A stretch of DNA of 64,000 bases from Methylonatrum sp040877625 (GTDB lineage: Bacteria > Pseudomonadota > Gammaproteobacteria > Nitrococcales > Aquisalimonadaceae): assembly GCA_040877625.1 (NCBI GenBank), contig JBBDNK010000011.1, positions 62,001 to 126,000 on the forward strand, read 5' to 3'. Shown piece after piece: positions 44,459 to 54,259 of the stretch. The notes under the pieces are model-generated. The model did not search any database. It worked only from the letters and a program-made list of their open reading frames with translations, and was not told where the DNA came from. The position numbers were made by a program, and so were the translations under genes. Every line of letters starts with the position of its first letter. Position 1 is the stretch's first letter.

Positions 44459-45700
44459 CTATACCTCCCTGCGCCGCATGCGGCGCCGGATGTTGGCCTG
44501 CACGACGAAGTAGTCGATCAACGGCGCGCAAAGGTTGCCGAACAGAATGGCCAGCATGACGCCCTCCGGGAAGGCGGGATTGACCACCCGGATCAGCACC
44601 ACCATGACGCCGATCAACAGGCCGAAGACCAGTTTACCGGTATCGGTCATGGCCGCCGAGACCGGGTCTGTAGCCATGAATACCAGGCCGAAGGCAAACC
44701 CGCCCAGGGTCAGGTGCCAGTACCAGGGCATGGCGAACATCGGGTTGGTATCGCTGCCGATCATGTTGAACAGGCTTGCGAGCACCACCATGCCCAGGAA
44801 CATGCCAAGCATGATCCGCCAGGAGGCGATTCTGGTGGCCAGCAACACCACCGCGCCCAGCGCAATCAGCAATGTCGAGGTCTCACCGATAGAGCCCTGG
44901 ATACCGCCCAGGGACGTTTGCATCCAGGTAAGGTCAACGCCGTTCGCGTTGGCGGCCACCCCCGTCAGCCCGGCGGAGAAATCCAGCTGCCCCGCGGCGG
45001 CCATGGCCAGCGGCGTGGCGCCGGAGAAACCATCCACCGCGGTCCATACCGCGTCACCGGACATCTGCGCCGGATAGGCGAAAAAGAGGAAGGCACGCCC
45101 CACCAGCGCCGGGTTGAGGAAATTCTTGCCGGTGCCGCCGAAAACCTCCTTGCCCACCACCACGCCGAAGGAAACACCCAGAAACACCTGCCATAGCGGG
45201 ATGGTCGGCGGCAGAATGAGGGTAAACAGGATGCCGGTGACGAAGAAGCCCTCGTTGACCTCATGCCCGCGCTTCCACGCGAACAGCCCCTCCCAGATGA
45301 AACCGCCCAGGTAGGTAACGACGAAGATCGGCACGTAGAACACGGCGCCGTGCAGAAAATTGGCGGCCGCATTGCGGTAGTCGAAGCCGGTGAGCTGCAT
45401 CACCACATCGGTGCGCCAGCCGGGAATGGGGTCAAAACCGAACTCGGCAATCTGCAGGTTGGCCTGGTAGCCGGCGTTGTACATCCCGAACAGCAGAGCC
45501 GGCAGCGCCGCGAACCAGACCGTCATCATGACCCGCTTGAGGTCGATGCCGTCACGCACATGGGCGCTGGTGCGGGTGGTGCTGGAGGGGCTGTAAAGCA
45601 TGGTATCGAACATTTCGTAGAAGACGTAATACCGTTGCAGCTTCCCTCCTTCATGGAAGTGCGGGGCTATGCAATTGTCGATGAATTTCCTCAGCCCCAC
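44459..45700 (-). CDS. nqrB: Na+-translocating NADH-quinone reductase subunit B
   Basis: NqrB is the large membrane subunit that binds riboflavin and a covalent FMN. The 413-residue protein has about ten membrane helices and the FMN attachment motif VDGFSGATPLAMAA, with the canonical acceptor Thr. The start is GTG at 45700 (product MGLRKFIDN...), supported by GGAGG six bases upstream and by alignment with NqrB N-termini. A longer frame would overlap nqrA. It begins one base after the nqrA stop. Confidence 0.96.
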   Translation of the reverse strand: MGLRKFIDNCIAPHFHEGGKLQRYYVFYEMFDTMLYSPSSTTRTSAHVRDGIDLKRVMMTVWFAALPALLFGMYNAGYQANLQIAEFGFDPIPGWRTDVVMQLTGFDYRNAAANFLHGAVFYVPIFVVTYLGGFIWEGLFAWKRGHEVNEGFFVTGILFTLILPPTIPLWQVFLGVSFGVVVGKEVFGGTGKNFLNPALVGRAFLFFAYPAQMSGDAVWTAVDGFSGATPLAMAAAGQLDFSAGLTGVAANANGVDLTWMQTSLGGIQGSIGETSTLLIALGAVVLLATRIASWRIMLGMFLGMVVLASLFNMIGSDTNPMFAMPWYWHLTLGGFAFGLVFMATDPVSAAMTDTGKLVFGLLIGVMVVLIRVVNPAFPEGVMLAILFGNLCAPLIDYFVVQANIRRRMRRREV

Positions 45701-45701
45701 G

Positions 45702-47048
45702 TCAGCCCTCCACTTCAATACGAGTGAGGTTATCCCGCAGAATCGGGCCGTACTCGTACTTGCCCACACAGACATACGTGCACAGCGCCAGGTCCTCTTC
45801 CACCAGTTCCAGCGCGCCCAGCGCCTGCGCCATTTCGGTATCCCCCACCACCAGCGAGCGCAGCAACTGCGTGGGCAGAATGTCGAGCGGCATCACCTGC
45901 TCGTACTGGCCGAGCGGCACCATGGCCCGCTCGCTGCCGTTGGTGGTGGTGGTGAAGTTGAACCGCTTCCACGGCATAAGACGGGACAGGTAGATATTCA
46001 TCACCGAGTGGCGGCCCGTGCCGGGCGACAGATAACCCAGCAACTGGCGTTCACGCCCTTCGCGCAGCACCGTGACCTGATTCGCCAGACGGCCCAGATA
46101 GGCGGTGGGGCCCTGCCCGCGATGGCCATTGAACACCGAGCCGGAAATCAGGCGGTTGTCGCCGGGCTGCAGTTCGTTGGCGGTCAGTTCTTCAAGCGAG
46201 GCACCGACACGCGTGCGCACGAGGCGCGGCTGCCTGACCTGCGGCCCGGCCAGGGCGATGACTCGGTCGGTGTAGAGGTGTCCGCTGGTAAACAGCTTGC
46301 CAATGGCGATCACGTCCTGATAACCCACTACCCATACCGGCCGTTTGATATCCACGGGGGACAGAAAATGGATATGGGTTCCGGGGTTGCCGGCGGGATG
46401 CGGCCCGGCAAAGGACTCCTCGCGAATCCGGTCCTCGGCGAACGACGGCAGCGTCGAACCCGCCGCACGACAGACCCACACCGGCCCGTCGGTAAGCCGG
46501 GCCAGTATGATCAGGCCGTCGCGAAAGGCGCGCTGCTGGTCGGCGATGACGATATCGGGGTTGGCGGCCAACGGGTTGGTATCCATGGCCGGAACGAAGA
46601 TGGCGTGCGGAGTGGTGCCGGGCACTGGCACCTTGCCGAACGGCCGGGTGCGGATCGCCGTCCATTCGCCGGAGGCGATCAACTGCTCCTGCACCGTGTC
46701 GCGATCGAGCCGGGACAGCGTGGCGGCATTGTGCGCGGTGAACTGTTCGTCGCCCTCGCCGCCGGCGACGTCGATCACCACCGACAGCAGTACCCGTTTA
46801 TGGCCCCGGTTGATGGCGCTGATACGGCCGGCCGCGGGTGCGGTGTACCGTACGCCCTCGGTCTTCTTGTCCTCGAACAACACCTGCCCGCGCCGCACCC
46901 GGTCGCCCTCACGGACGAGCATGGTGGGCTTCATGCCGGGGTAGTCGACACCGAGCAGTGCGACGGAGCGAATCCTCGGACCCCGTTCCACTGCCTGGCG
47001 CGGCGCACCGGCCATAGGTAAATCAAGTCCCCGCTTGATTTTTATCAT
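45702..47048 (-). CDS. nqrA: Na+-translocating NADH-quinone reductase subunit A
   Basis: NqrA is the soluble cytosolic subunit at the quinone side and the first gene of the operon. The 448 residues start MIKIKRGLDLPMAGAPRQ. They carry GVDYPGMKPTMLVREGDRVRRGQVLFEDKKTEGV and AMDTNPLAANPDIVI, all typical. The ATG at 47048 matches family N-termini; a frame extension of 35 residues upstream lacks a ribosome-binding site. The promoter must lie in the 230-bp divergent region shared with the CBS gene, where AT-rich ATATAGTAC-like segments are seen on the nqr side. Confidence 0.96.
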   Translation of the reverse strand: MIKIKRGLDLPMAGAPRQAVERGPRIRSVALLGVDYPGMKPTMLVREGDRVRRGQVLFEDKKTEGVRYTAPAAGRISAINRGHKRVLLSVVIDVAGGEGDEQFTAHNAATLSRLDRDTVQEQLIASGEWTAIRTRPFGKVPVPGTTPHAIFVPAMDTNPLAANPDIVIADQQRAFRDGLIILARLTDGPVWVCRAAGSTLPSFAEDRIREESFAGPHPAGNPGTHIHFLSPVDIKRPVWVVGYQDVIAIGKLFTSGHLYTDRVIALAGPQVRQPRLVRTRVGASLEELTANELQPGDNRLISGSVFNGHRGQGPTAYLGRLANQVTVLREGRERQLLGYLSPGTGRHSVMNIYLSRLMPWKRFNFTTTTNGSERAMVPLGQYEQVMPLDILPTQLLRSLVVGDTEMAQALGALELVEEDLALCTYVCVGKYEYGPILRDNLTRIEVEG

Positions 47049-47278
47049 GTTGTTCGCCCAAGCCTTGATCGTGTATGCAGAGCGCTCTCTGTACGACTTG
47101 GTAACCTCGGGCCGACGATCTCCGGGGAGTTCCTCCACCCACTCCGCAATCATCGGTAATCAGCCAAGTTGGCGGCCATTGCGCAGAAACAGTCAAGCCG
47201 CCTGCACAATGTGTACTATATTAAACGCGGTACGATATAAAACTAACAGGTAATCGGCTTCCGGGGGAGGAAAGACCG
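47049..47278. promoter_or_regulatory. Divergent nqr / CBS gene promoter region
   Basis: This 230-bp gap must drive the nine-kilobase nqr operon leftward and the CBS gene rightward. On the nqr side the minus strand shows two similar AT-rich segments, TATATCGTAC and AATATAGTAC, 17 bases apart around 47200-47245; either could supply a -10. No dyad strong enough to call an operator is seen. Confidence 0.35.
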
Positions 47279-47746
47279 ATGGAAACAATTCTCAAGGTCG
47301 TGCTGGTGGAAAAGGCAAAGCTTCTGGCGGATCGGGGCGGCACCCTTTACACCGTCAAGCCGGATGCGCCTGCCGCGGAGGCCATCCGCACCATGTGCGA
47401 GGCCAACATCGGCTGCGTGCTGGTTATCGACAAGGGCAAACTGATTGGCATCTTTTCCGAACGCGATGTTCTGCACCGTATCGTCGACCGCGGCATCCCG
47501 CCGGATACGGTGCCGGTAGGCGACGTGATGACGAAGGATATCTTCACCGTGCCGCCGACCCTGACTGTTGAAGACGCGCTGATCGAGTGCACCAACCGGC
47601 GCGTTCGGCATCTGCCGGTTTGCGAGCAAGGGCGGCTGCTGGGGCTGCTATCCATCGGCGACCTGGTGCGCTTCGTGGTTGAGGACAAGGACGGCACCAT
47701 CTCCGACCTGATCGACTATATCCACGGCCCGCAAATCACGGTCTGA
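47279..47746 (+). CDS. Tandem CBS-domain protein
   Basis: A 155-residue cytosolic protein made almost entirely of two CBS domains (about 20-75 and 88-150), which bind adenine nucleotides and act as energy or ligand sensors. The pattern AAEAIRTMCEANIGCVLVIDKGKLIGIFSERDVLHRIVDRG is repeated as DALIECTNRRVRHLPVCEQGRLLGLLSIGDLVRFVVED. No catalytic domain is attached. GGGGGAGG precedes the ATG. It diverges from the nqr operon. Confidence 0.92.
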   Translation: METILKVVLVEKAKLLADRGGTLYTVKPDAPAAEAIRTMCEANIGCVLVIDKGKLIGIFSERDVLHRIVDRGIPPDTVPVGDVMTKDIFTVPPTLTVEDALIECTNRRVRHLPVCEQGRLLGLLSIGDLVRFVVEDKDGTISDLIDYIHGPQITV

Positions 47747-47838
47747 AGCGGACCGCGCCGGCGAGCGCACCGGGTTACCTCGGCCAGTAATTGCGGTGTG
47801 CCCTGTTCCCGTCGGCGCCGCCGCGCGGAACGCAGTCC

Positions 47839-48309
47839 ATGACGGAAATTGACCCCTCGAAACTCCGTGAAGCACTCGGCGCTTTCGCCACGGGCGTCAC
47901 CGTGGTCACCGCGCGAGCGCCGGACGGCCGCCCCGTCGGCATGACAGTGAACAGCTTCGCCGCCGTATCGCTGGACCCGCCGCTGGTACTGTGGAGCGCC
48001 CAGCGCGACATCGGTCCCTTTACCGCCTTCAACATGGCCGGCCATTACGCCGTGCACATACTCCATGCCGGGCAGGAGGACATTGCCAACCATTTCGCCA
48101 GTGTTATGGATGACAAGTTCACTGCGATTCCCTACAGCAGCGGCCTCGAGGCGCTGCCACTGCTCGACGATTTTACCGCCCGCTTCCAGTGCCGGGTGGA
48201 ACGTCGACTGGAAGGCGGCGACCACGTCATTCTTCTCGGCCATGTGCTCGCCGTGGATCACAGACCCGCAGAACCGCTGGTGTTCCACGCCGGCAACTAC
48301 CGGCGGTAA
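47839..48309 (+). CDS. Flavin reductase domain protein (HpaC-like)
   Basis: A 156-residue flavin-reductase-like protein that may supply reduced FMN or FAD to a partner monooxygenase. The N-terminal LREALGAFATGVTVVTARAPDGRPVGMTVNSFAAVSLDPPLVLW and the end LLGHVLAVDHRPAEPLVFHAGNYRR are typical of HpaC-type reductases. The ATG at 47839 is preceded by GGAA; a longer frame begins at 47791 with no better signal. No monooxygenase partner lies beside it, so its role is unassigned. Confidence 0.9.
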   Translation: MTEIDPSKLREALGAFATGVTVVTARAPDGRPVGMTVNSFAAVSLDPPLVLWSAQRDIGPFTAFNMAGHYAVHILHAGQEDIANHFASVMDDKFTAIPYSSGLEALPLLDDFTARFQCRVERRLEGGDHVILLGHVLAVDHRPAEPLVFHAGNYRR

Positions 48310-48404
48310 CGCCCCGGCGCGCACTCCGTGCAGGTCGTCTTCTTCACGCAGCGTGGGTATTGCCGCGCTCTGTCCACCCTGCGCCCTGCGCTTGAGCCTT
48401 GCGG

Positions 48405-49718
48405 CTAATCAGGGGAATCGACCGCCAGTGGCGGCTCGCCGTCGGCGGCGATGGTCAGCTGGTTTCTGCCGTTGCGCTTGGACACGTACATCGCCCGGTC
48501 GGCGCTGGCAACACCGGCTCGCCAGTTGCCGCCCGCCAGCCTTGCGTATCCCATGCTGATGCCGATGCGAAAACCGGGGACTTCATCGAATTGCATGGAT
48601 TCCACTTGCAGCGTCAGCCGGGAAGCCAGTCCCGCCACCTGATCCGGGCCGATGTCCGGCAAATAGATCAGGAACTCGTCCCCACCCCACCGGCACGGCA
48701 CATCCTGGCCGCGCAGCTCGGTGCGCAGGGCGGTCGCCACGCCGGCAATCACGGTATCCCCGAAGAGGTGCCCATGGCGGTCGTTGACGGCCTTGAAATC
48801 ATCCAGATCGACGAACAGCAAGCCCCCCGTCGCCGCTTCGCTGCCCTGCCGCCCGTCCAGCAACTTCTGCAGATAGGGCTTGCTGTACAGGCCGGTTGCA
48901 TGGTCGCGATCCAGTTGATCGGACATGCGCTGCAGCGCAACGCGCTGTTGCCTGCCCTCGCGAAGCGTACGCGCGTAATGCCAGCTCAGAAACGCGAAGG
49001 CACCCACCTGAAAACAGGTGAATCCCAGCGACAGGGTACTAACGGGCAACAGGAAAACACCCAGCTCCCGCAACGCGTCGTGAAACCCGGCCGCGAACAG
49101 GGCGGAAAAGCCGACGAGGTTCAGCCACCAGCCGCCGCGGTCAACGTTGCGAAGCGGCGAGCGCAGCAGAATCACGAAAACCGAACTCGCCAGCACCAGC
49201 GCCAGACCGAAGAACCAGGGCGCAAGCGCACCATAGTCCGGGAACACGGACATGCCCTTCTGGGTCATCTGTTCACTGGCGATCACCAGTGCAGGATGAT
49301 CAATCCAGAGAATCCCTGCCAACAGGGCCGAAATTCCGTATAGCGTTGCCATCCATCTCCACGGCAGGCTGCCGCGCGCAGCCAGCGCCAGGTACAGATT
49401 GATGTAGGCGGCAATGGCGAGGACCACCGTAGCCAGCGCCATCCTGACCTTGGGCAGCGTGGCGCTCAGGTCCCCCAGCAGTGCATCGACACGCACCGCC
49501 GTGTCTGCGCCGACGTACAACATGGCGAACAGGTTCGCCAGCGCGAAACACTTGGCAATGGTGGCGTGGCGGTCGCGGTCTCCATGGTGGGTCAGCGCGA
49601 ATGCGGTGATGATGACCAGCAACGTAAGGCTGACGCCGGTCGCAATGATCCGCAGCCAGAGCACGGTCAAATCAACGCTGGACGCCTGCCCGAAGCTGCT
49701 CAGGACATTATCGTACAT
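48405..49718 (-). CDS. GGDEF diguanylate cyclase with multi-pass membrane domain
   Basis: A 437-residue predicted cyclic di-GMP synthase. The first 245 residues contain about seven hydrophobic segments with no recognised sensor signature. The GGDEF domain (about 270-430) has GGLLFVDLDDFKAVNDRHGHLFGD and the active site WGGDEFLIY. The RxxD inhibitory site is RGQD, five residues before GGDEF. Catalytic residues appear intact. It is the second GGDEF protein in the window and has a different sensor domain from the MASE1 type. Confidence 0.9.
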   Translation of the reverse strand: MYDNVLSSFGQASSVDLTVLWLRIIATGVSLTLLVIITAFALTHHGDRDRHATIAKCFALANLFAMLYVGADTAVRVDALLGDLSATLPKVRMALATVVLAIAAYINLYLALAARGSLPWRWMATLYGISALLAGILWIDHPALVIASEQMTQKGMSVFPDYGALAPWFFGLALVLASSVFVILLRSPLRNVDRGGWWLNLVGFSALFAAGFHDALRELGVFLLPVSTLSLGFTCFQVGAFAFLSWHYARTLREGRQQRVALQRMSDQLDRDHATGLYSKPYLQKLLDGRQGSEAATGGLLFVDLDDFKAVNDRHGHLFGDTVIAGVATALRTELRGQDVPCRWGGDEFLIYLPDIGPDQVAGLASRLTLQVESMQFDEVPGFRIGISMGYARLAGGNWRAGVASADRAMYVSKRNGRNQLTIAADGEPPLAVDSPD

Positions 49719-49838
49719 TGGAAACCAGGACTCTCCAGTGCCAGCATGAGACCGTTCAATTTATCGCACCGTGGTGACAATGTCGTTCTCTCAGGATATC
49801 CGCGACGACGCTCCACCTTACCCTGATAGAGGAGTCGG

Positions 49839-49854
49839 ACACATATCGATGTGT
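49839..49854. promoter_or_regulatory. Inverted repeat upstream of the RND efflux genes
   Basis: ACACAT-ATCG-ATGTGT is a 16-bp inverted repeat (6-bp arms, 4-bp centre) flanked by two near-direct GGAC-type segments. It lies about 130 bp before the efflux adaptor start in an otherwise featureless 268-bp gap (49719-49986). It could be the operator of the pump. No regulator gene is adjacent. Confidence 0.4.
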
Positions 49855-49986
49855 GCCGGACGGACTGTATGTGTCACTATTTCTTTCCTTCGCTATAGGC
49901 AGGCCTGCATTCGATACGCTGCCGTATAGGCGTTATCGTGGGACCATTATGTTGCCCGAGAACATGGCTTTTAGCGGAGCACGAAA

Positions 49987-51054
49987 TTGCAACAGCGCAA
50001 TGCGATGAGGATTTGCCTGGGCATTGGTCTGTGCCTGTACCTTGCCGCCGCGAGCACTGACGAACCGCCACCGAGAGTGGCAACCGCGCCAGCGGTCGTG
50101 GATGCAATCATTACCGAGGTCGACATCAGTGGCTCGGTGGTGGCACCGCGGGTGGCGCAGGTTTCGGTTCCCACGGCAGGGCTGATTACCGAGGTAAACG
50201 TAGAGGTCGGCGAGCGCGTCAGCAGCGGCGACATGCTGGTGCGCCTGGATGATGCGTTGGAGATGTACTCGCTGCGCTATGCCGAGGCGGAAGTCCGGGA
50301 GGCCGAGGAGAACCTGAAAGAGGCCGTGAGGCTGCGCGATGAGGCCGAAGCGGCTGGCGCCCGGCAGAACATTCCGGAAACCCAACTCCGCGCGCGGGAG
50401 CACCAGGTGCGCGCCGCCGAGGCGGCGCTGGCGCGGCTGCGGGCGGCGGCCGCCCGACAAAGCGGTGTCGTGGCCCGGCACACCGTCACCGCACCGTTCG
50501 ACGGCGTGATCAGCGCGCGCGAGGGCGACCTTGGCGAGTGGGTGGAGCCGGGCACCACGCTGCTGGAACTGGTCGACGTGAACAACCTGTTGCTGGAGTT
50601 CGCTGTGCCGCAGGACGTTTTTCATCGTGTGCGCACCGACACCAGGCTCACCGTCCGCCTCGATGCCCATGACGCCCCGCCCAGCGACAGCAGCATCCGG
50701 CACATCATCCCCGTCAGTGACCCGCAGGCCCGAACCTTCCGCATACGCGCCATTCTGGACAATCCACCCCCGCTTGCCGCCGGCATGTCCGCCCGCGGGA
50801 CACTGCACATTGGCACTGGCGAGCAAGGCGTAGTCGTACCACGGGATGCGTTGCAGCGTTATCCCGAGGGCCGCATGACGGTGTGGGTCGTGGTCGAGCG
50901 GGATGGCCATCACCGGGTCCGCGAACAACGGGTGCGGCTTGGCGAGCGCTTCGGTGACCGGGTGGTGGTGCGCGATGGGCTGTCCGGCAACGAAGTGGTG
51001 GTGGTCAATGGCAAGGCCACCGTTGAGGACGGTCAGCGCGTGGAGGTGCAATGA
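49987..51054 (+). CDS. RND efflux periplasmic adaptor (membrane fusion protein)
   Basis: The 355-residue adaptor connects an RND pump to an outer-membrane channel. After a signal peptide (cleavage near AAAS-TDE, about 26), a biotinyl-lipoyl-like motif STAGLITEVNVEVGERVSSGDMLVRLDDA is followed by a helical hairpin (about 95-160) and VTAPFDGVISAREGDLGEWVEPGTTLLELVD. A beta-barrel domain and a C-terminal segment then complete it. The start is TTG at 49987 with GGAG seven bases before; ATG 50005 lacks such a site. The pump gene follows twelve bases later. No outer-membrane factor is adjacent. Confidence 0.88.
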   Translation: MQQRNAMRICLGIGLCLYLAAASTDEPPPRVATAPAVVDAIITEVDISGSVVAPRVAQVSVPTAGLITEVNVEVGERVSSGDMLVRLDDALEMYSLRYAEAEVREAEENLKEAVRLRDEAEAAGARQNIPETQLRAREHQVRAAEAALARLRAAAARQSGVVARHTVTAPFDGVISAREGDLGEWVEPGTTLLELVDVNNLLLEFAVPQDVFHRVRTDTRLTVRLDAHDAPPSDSSIRHIIPVSDPQARTFRIRAILDNPPPLAAGMSARGTLHIGTGEQGVVVPRDALQRYPEGRMTVWVVVERDGHHRVREQRVRLGERFGDRVVVRDGLSGNEVVVVNGKATVEDGQRVEVQ

Positions 51055-51066
51055 GGGCCGCAACGC

Positions 51067-54000
51067 GTGTTTGAGTGGATTATCCGCCACGGCACATTGG
51101 TTGCCGTCACCACGCTCATCACGCTGATACTGGGTGTCGTAGCGGTGGTCGGCCTGCCTGTGCAGATGATCCCGGACCTCGACGTGCGTACCATAACCGT
51201 GAGCACGAGCTGGCCGGGTGCCACGCCGCAAGACGTGGAGAAGGACATACTGCTTGAGCAGGAAGAGTACCTGCGTAACGTCCCCAATCTCCGGCGCATG
51301 ACCTCCACCGCCCGCGATGGCGAGGGCGAGATCGAGCTGGACTTTCCCTTCGACGCGGATATGACCGAAACCCTGATCCGTGTCAACAATGCGCTTAGCC
51401 GCGTCCCCTCCTACCCGCAGAACGTCGACGAACCAAACATTGTCGCCGCATCGTTCTCGGCCAACGCCTTCATGTATTACAACGTCGCGCCGCTGGAGGG
51501 CAATCCACGGGATCTCGACATGGAGCTCATGCGGGATTTTCTGGAGGACAACGTGCGCCCTCGGATGGAGGGCATAGACGGCGTCTCCGAGGTTAGCGTC
51601 AGCGGCGGAGCCGAACGCCAGATCCAGCTCCACCTTCAGCCCGATCGCATGGCCGCGCGGGGCGTGCGTGTCACGGACATCCGCGACGCCGTTAACGCCC
51701 GTAACCGGGATACCTCCGGCGGTGAACTGGCAGCGGGCAACCAGCGCTACCTTCTGCGCACCGTGGGTCGGTTCGAGGATCTGCGCGCGCTCGAACAACT
51801 GATCGTGGTCCGCCGCGGCGACAGCATCGTGCGACTCGGCGATATTGCCGATATCATCCAGGACCACTCCAGAATCCGCGAGGCCTCCTTCATCAATGGC
51901 CGCCCGGTACTCGGCATGCAGGTGCGCCGGGAGAGCGGCGCCAACGTCATCGACATCAAACGCGCCATGGAGACCGAAGTCGCCGCGCTCAACCAGCAGG
52001 TGCTACGCCCCGCCGGCATGCGTATTGCGCTGACCTCCGACGACGTTCGCTACGTGGAGCAGTCCATCGCCAACGTCTGGACCAACCTGGGGATCGGCGC
52101 CACGTTCGCCACCCTGGTGCTGTTTGCCTTTCTGCGCTCGCCACGCACCACCCTGGTTGCCGTCATGGGCGTACCGATCTGTACCATCGCAGCCTTCCTG
52201 GCGCTGATGGCCTTCGGCCGTACCGTCAACGTGATCTCCCTGGCAGGCGTGGCGTTTGCCATCGGCATGACCATGGACAACAGCATCGTCGTGCTGGAGA
52301 GCATTCAGAGCGAGGCGCGCCGCGGCGCCGAGCGCTTCCGTGCCGCGGCCGCTGGCGTGCGACGGGTGTGGCCGGCGGTACTGGCATCGACACTGACGAC
52401 GGTACTGGTATTCCTGCCTATCCTGTTTATCGAGGAAGAGGCCGGACAGCTGTACTCGGATATCGCCGTCGCCGTGTCCGGCGCAATTGTTGCCTCCATG
52501 GTCGTGGCGATTACGCTGATACCCACCATCAGCGCGCGCACCGGCTTCCACTCCCGCTCAGCCGAACGGGGCCCGCGGGACAGCCGCTGGAGCCGCGCGA
52601 TCCTGGCATTGGTGGGGTGGTCCGTGGCCGGGCCATGGCGACGGGCGGCGTTCATGGTCGGTACGCTCGGCGTCAGCCTGACGGCCGTCATCCTGCTCAC
52701 TCCGCCGACGGAATACCTACCCGAGGGCGAGGAACCCAAGACTTTCGCCACCATGGCGGCGCAGCCCGGCCAGAGTTTCGAGGCCATGCTGAAGATCGCC
52801 GGGCAGGTGGAGCAGACCTTCCTGCCGCAGCTCGATGCCAACCCCGGACCGTTTGAAACGGGTCAGACGGACATTCCGCCACTGCAGTACGTGAACATGA
52901 GCGTAGCGCCGGAGCGCCTGCGCATCATCAGTGAACCGAAGAATCCGGCCCACATCGAGGCGCTCATGGACGCGCTGACCAATCACTATGAAACCTACCC
53001 GGGGGTGACCGCCTTCGCCTCTCGCGGCTCGATCATCACCAGCAACGATGGCGGCACCCGGAGCATCAACCTGGATATTTCCGGGCCCAGGCTGGAGGAT
53101 GTCTATGCCGTGGCCCGGACTGCGCGCCAGCGCGCCGAGGAGATCTTTGACGGCCCGCGCATTCAGGCGCAGCCAGAGGCGATCACCCTGTCCCAGCCGC
53201 TGGTGGAGATCCATCCGGACTGGGACCGTGCCGCGCAACTCGGCCTTAGCGGCGAGGAACTGGGCCTTACCGTGGCTGCATTCAACGACGGCGCATTCCT
53301 CGACGAGTTCTTCCAGGACGACGACAAGATCGACATCTACGCCTACGGCCCGGCCGGGCCGGCGGCGCAACTCGGCACGCTCGGTAATACCGCGGTGTAT
53401 ACCCCGCAAGGGGCCACCCTGCCGCTTGCCAGCATTGTTCGCATCGAGGAATCCGTGGACGCCAGCACCGTGCGGCGGGTGAACGGGCAGCGTACCGTAA
53501 CGCTGCATGTGATCCCGCCCCGAGAGGTAGCGCTGGAAGAAGGTGTGGCGCGCGTGCGCGCGGAGCTGCTGGATACCCTGCGCGAGCGCGGCGACATCCC
53601 GCGCGACGTCAGCGTAACGATCTCCGGGGCCAGCGACCAGCTCGACGCCACCCGCGATGCACTATCCGGAAACTTTCTGGTCGCGCTTGCGATCATTTAT
53701 CTGCTGCTCGTGGCGATTTTTGTCCACTGGGGTTACCCCCTGCTGATCATGACCGCGATCCCGCTCGGTATCGCCGCCGGCATCGTCGGCCTGGCACTTC
53801 TCAACGCGGTTGGCTCAATGCTGCCCATGGTCGGGCTGGCGCCCATCCGACAGCCCTTCGACATGATCTCCATGCTCGGCTTTCTCATTCTCATGGGTAC
53901 AGTGGTAAACAACCCGATCCTGATTGTCCATCAGGCCCGTGATTACCTGCGTAATGGCACGGCCTCGGTAACCGAGGCCGTCACCAATGCGGTATCGTCG

Positions 54001-54207
54001 CGCCTGCGTCCGATCGCCATGACCACCCTGACCACGGCCTGCGGCCTCTCGCCACTGGTACTTATTCCAGGAGAAGGCACCGAACTCTATCGCGGTGTCG
54101 GCGCCATCGTGCTATCCGGCCTGGTGGGTGCCGCCGTCGTCAATCTGATCTTTCTGCCAGCCCTTACCGTCACCGTCCTGAAGTGCAGCGAATGGACTTC
54201 CAGATAG
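51067..54207 (+). CDS. RND efflux pump inner-membrane permease
   Basis: A 1046-residue, twelve-helix RND transporter of the hydrophobe/amphiphile efflux type. It has the usual layout: a first helix (about 10-30), two large periplasmic loops (about 35-330 and 560-870), and two helix bundles. Helix 4 shows GMTMDNSIVVLES, with one Asp and an Asn in place of the double Asp of AcrB, as in several related pumps. The N-terminus MFEWIIRHGTLVAVTTLITLILGVVAVVGLPVQMIPDLD and LFFAFLRSPRTTLVAV-type segments are typical. The start is GTG at 51067 with GAGGG upstream. Substrate is unknown. Confidence 0.92.
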   Translation: MFEWIIRHGTLVAVTTLITLILGVVAVVGLPVQMIPDLDVRTITVSTSWPGATPQDVEKDILLEQEEYLRNVPNLRRMTSTARDGEGEIELDFPFDADMTETLIRVNNALSRVPSYPQNVDEPNIVAASFSANAFMYYNVAPLEGNPRDLDMELMRDFLEDNVRPRMEGIDGVSEVSVSGGAERQIQLHLQPDRMAARGVRVTDIRDAVNARNRDTSGGELAAGNQRYLLRTVGRFEDLRALEQLIVVRRGDSIVRLGDIADIIQDHSRIREASFINGRPVLGMQVRRESGANVIDIKRAMETEVAALNQQVLRPAGMRIALTSDDVRYVEQSIANVWTNLGIGATFATLVLFAFLRSPRTTLVAVMGVPICTIAAFLALMAFGRTVNVISLAGVAFAIGMTMDNSIVVLESIQSEARRGAERFRAAAAGVRRVWPAVLASTLTTVLVFLPILFIEEEAGQLYSDIAVAVSGAIVASMVVAITLIPTISARTGFHSRSAERGPRDSRWSRAILALVGWSVAGPWRRAAFMVGTLGVSLTAVILLTPPTEYLPEGEEPKTFATMAAQPGQSFEAMLKIAGQVEQTFLPQLDANPGPFETGQTDIPPLQYVNMSVAPERLRIISEPKNPAHIEALMDALTNHYETYPGVTAFASRGSIITSNDGGTRSINLDISGPRLEDVYAVARTARQRAEEIFDGPRIQAQPEAITLSQPLVEIHPDWDRAAQLGLSGEELGLTVAAFNDGAFLDEFFQDDDKIDIYAYGPAGPAAQLGTLGNTAVYTPQGATLPLASIVRIEESVDASTVRRVNGQRTVTLHVIPPREVALEEGVARVRAELLDTLRERGDIPRDVSVTISGASDQLDATRDALSGNFLVALAIIYLLLVAIFVHWGYPLLIMTAIPLGIAAGIVGLALLNAVGSMLPMVGLAPIRQPFDMISMLGFLILMGTVVNNPILIVHQARDYLRNGTASVTEAVTNAVSSRLRPIAMTTLTTACGLSPLVLIPGEGTELYRGVGAIVLSGLVGAAVVNLIFLPALTVTVLKCSEWTSR

Positions 54208-54208
54208 C

Positions 54209-54237
54209 AAAAGCAGGCCGGTGAATGCCCGGCCTGC
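54209..54237 (-). terminator. Terminator downstream of phoX
   Basis: GCAGGCCGG / CCGGCCTGC forms a 9-bp stem (54213-54221 and 54229-54237) with loop TGAATGC. On the minus strand it is followed by TTTT (54209-54212). It serves the phoX transcript coming from the right and lies just after the convergent RND gene. Confidence 0.75.
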
Positions 54238-54259
54238 AGGGAACGCGCGTGGGATGCGG

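Noticed and set aside
45669..47021. A 450-codon plus-strand frame opposite nqrA (and similar long frames at 41762-43165, 36737-37876 and 5330-6520).
   Set aside because: All are shadows of unmistakable genes on the other strand and have no domains of their own.
49933..51867. A 644-codon minus-strand frame opposite the RND adaptor and pump genes.
   Set aside because: It is antisense to well-supported genes, has no recognisable domain, and is explained by codon bias.
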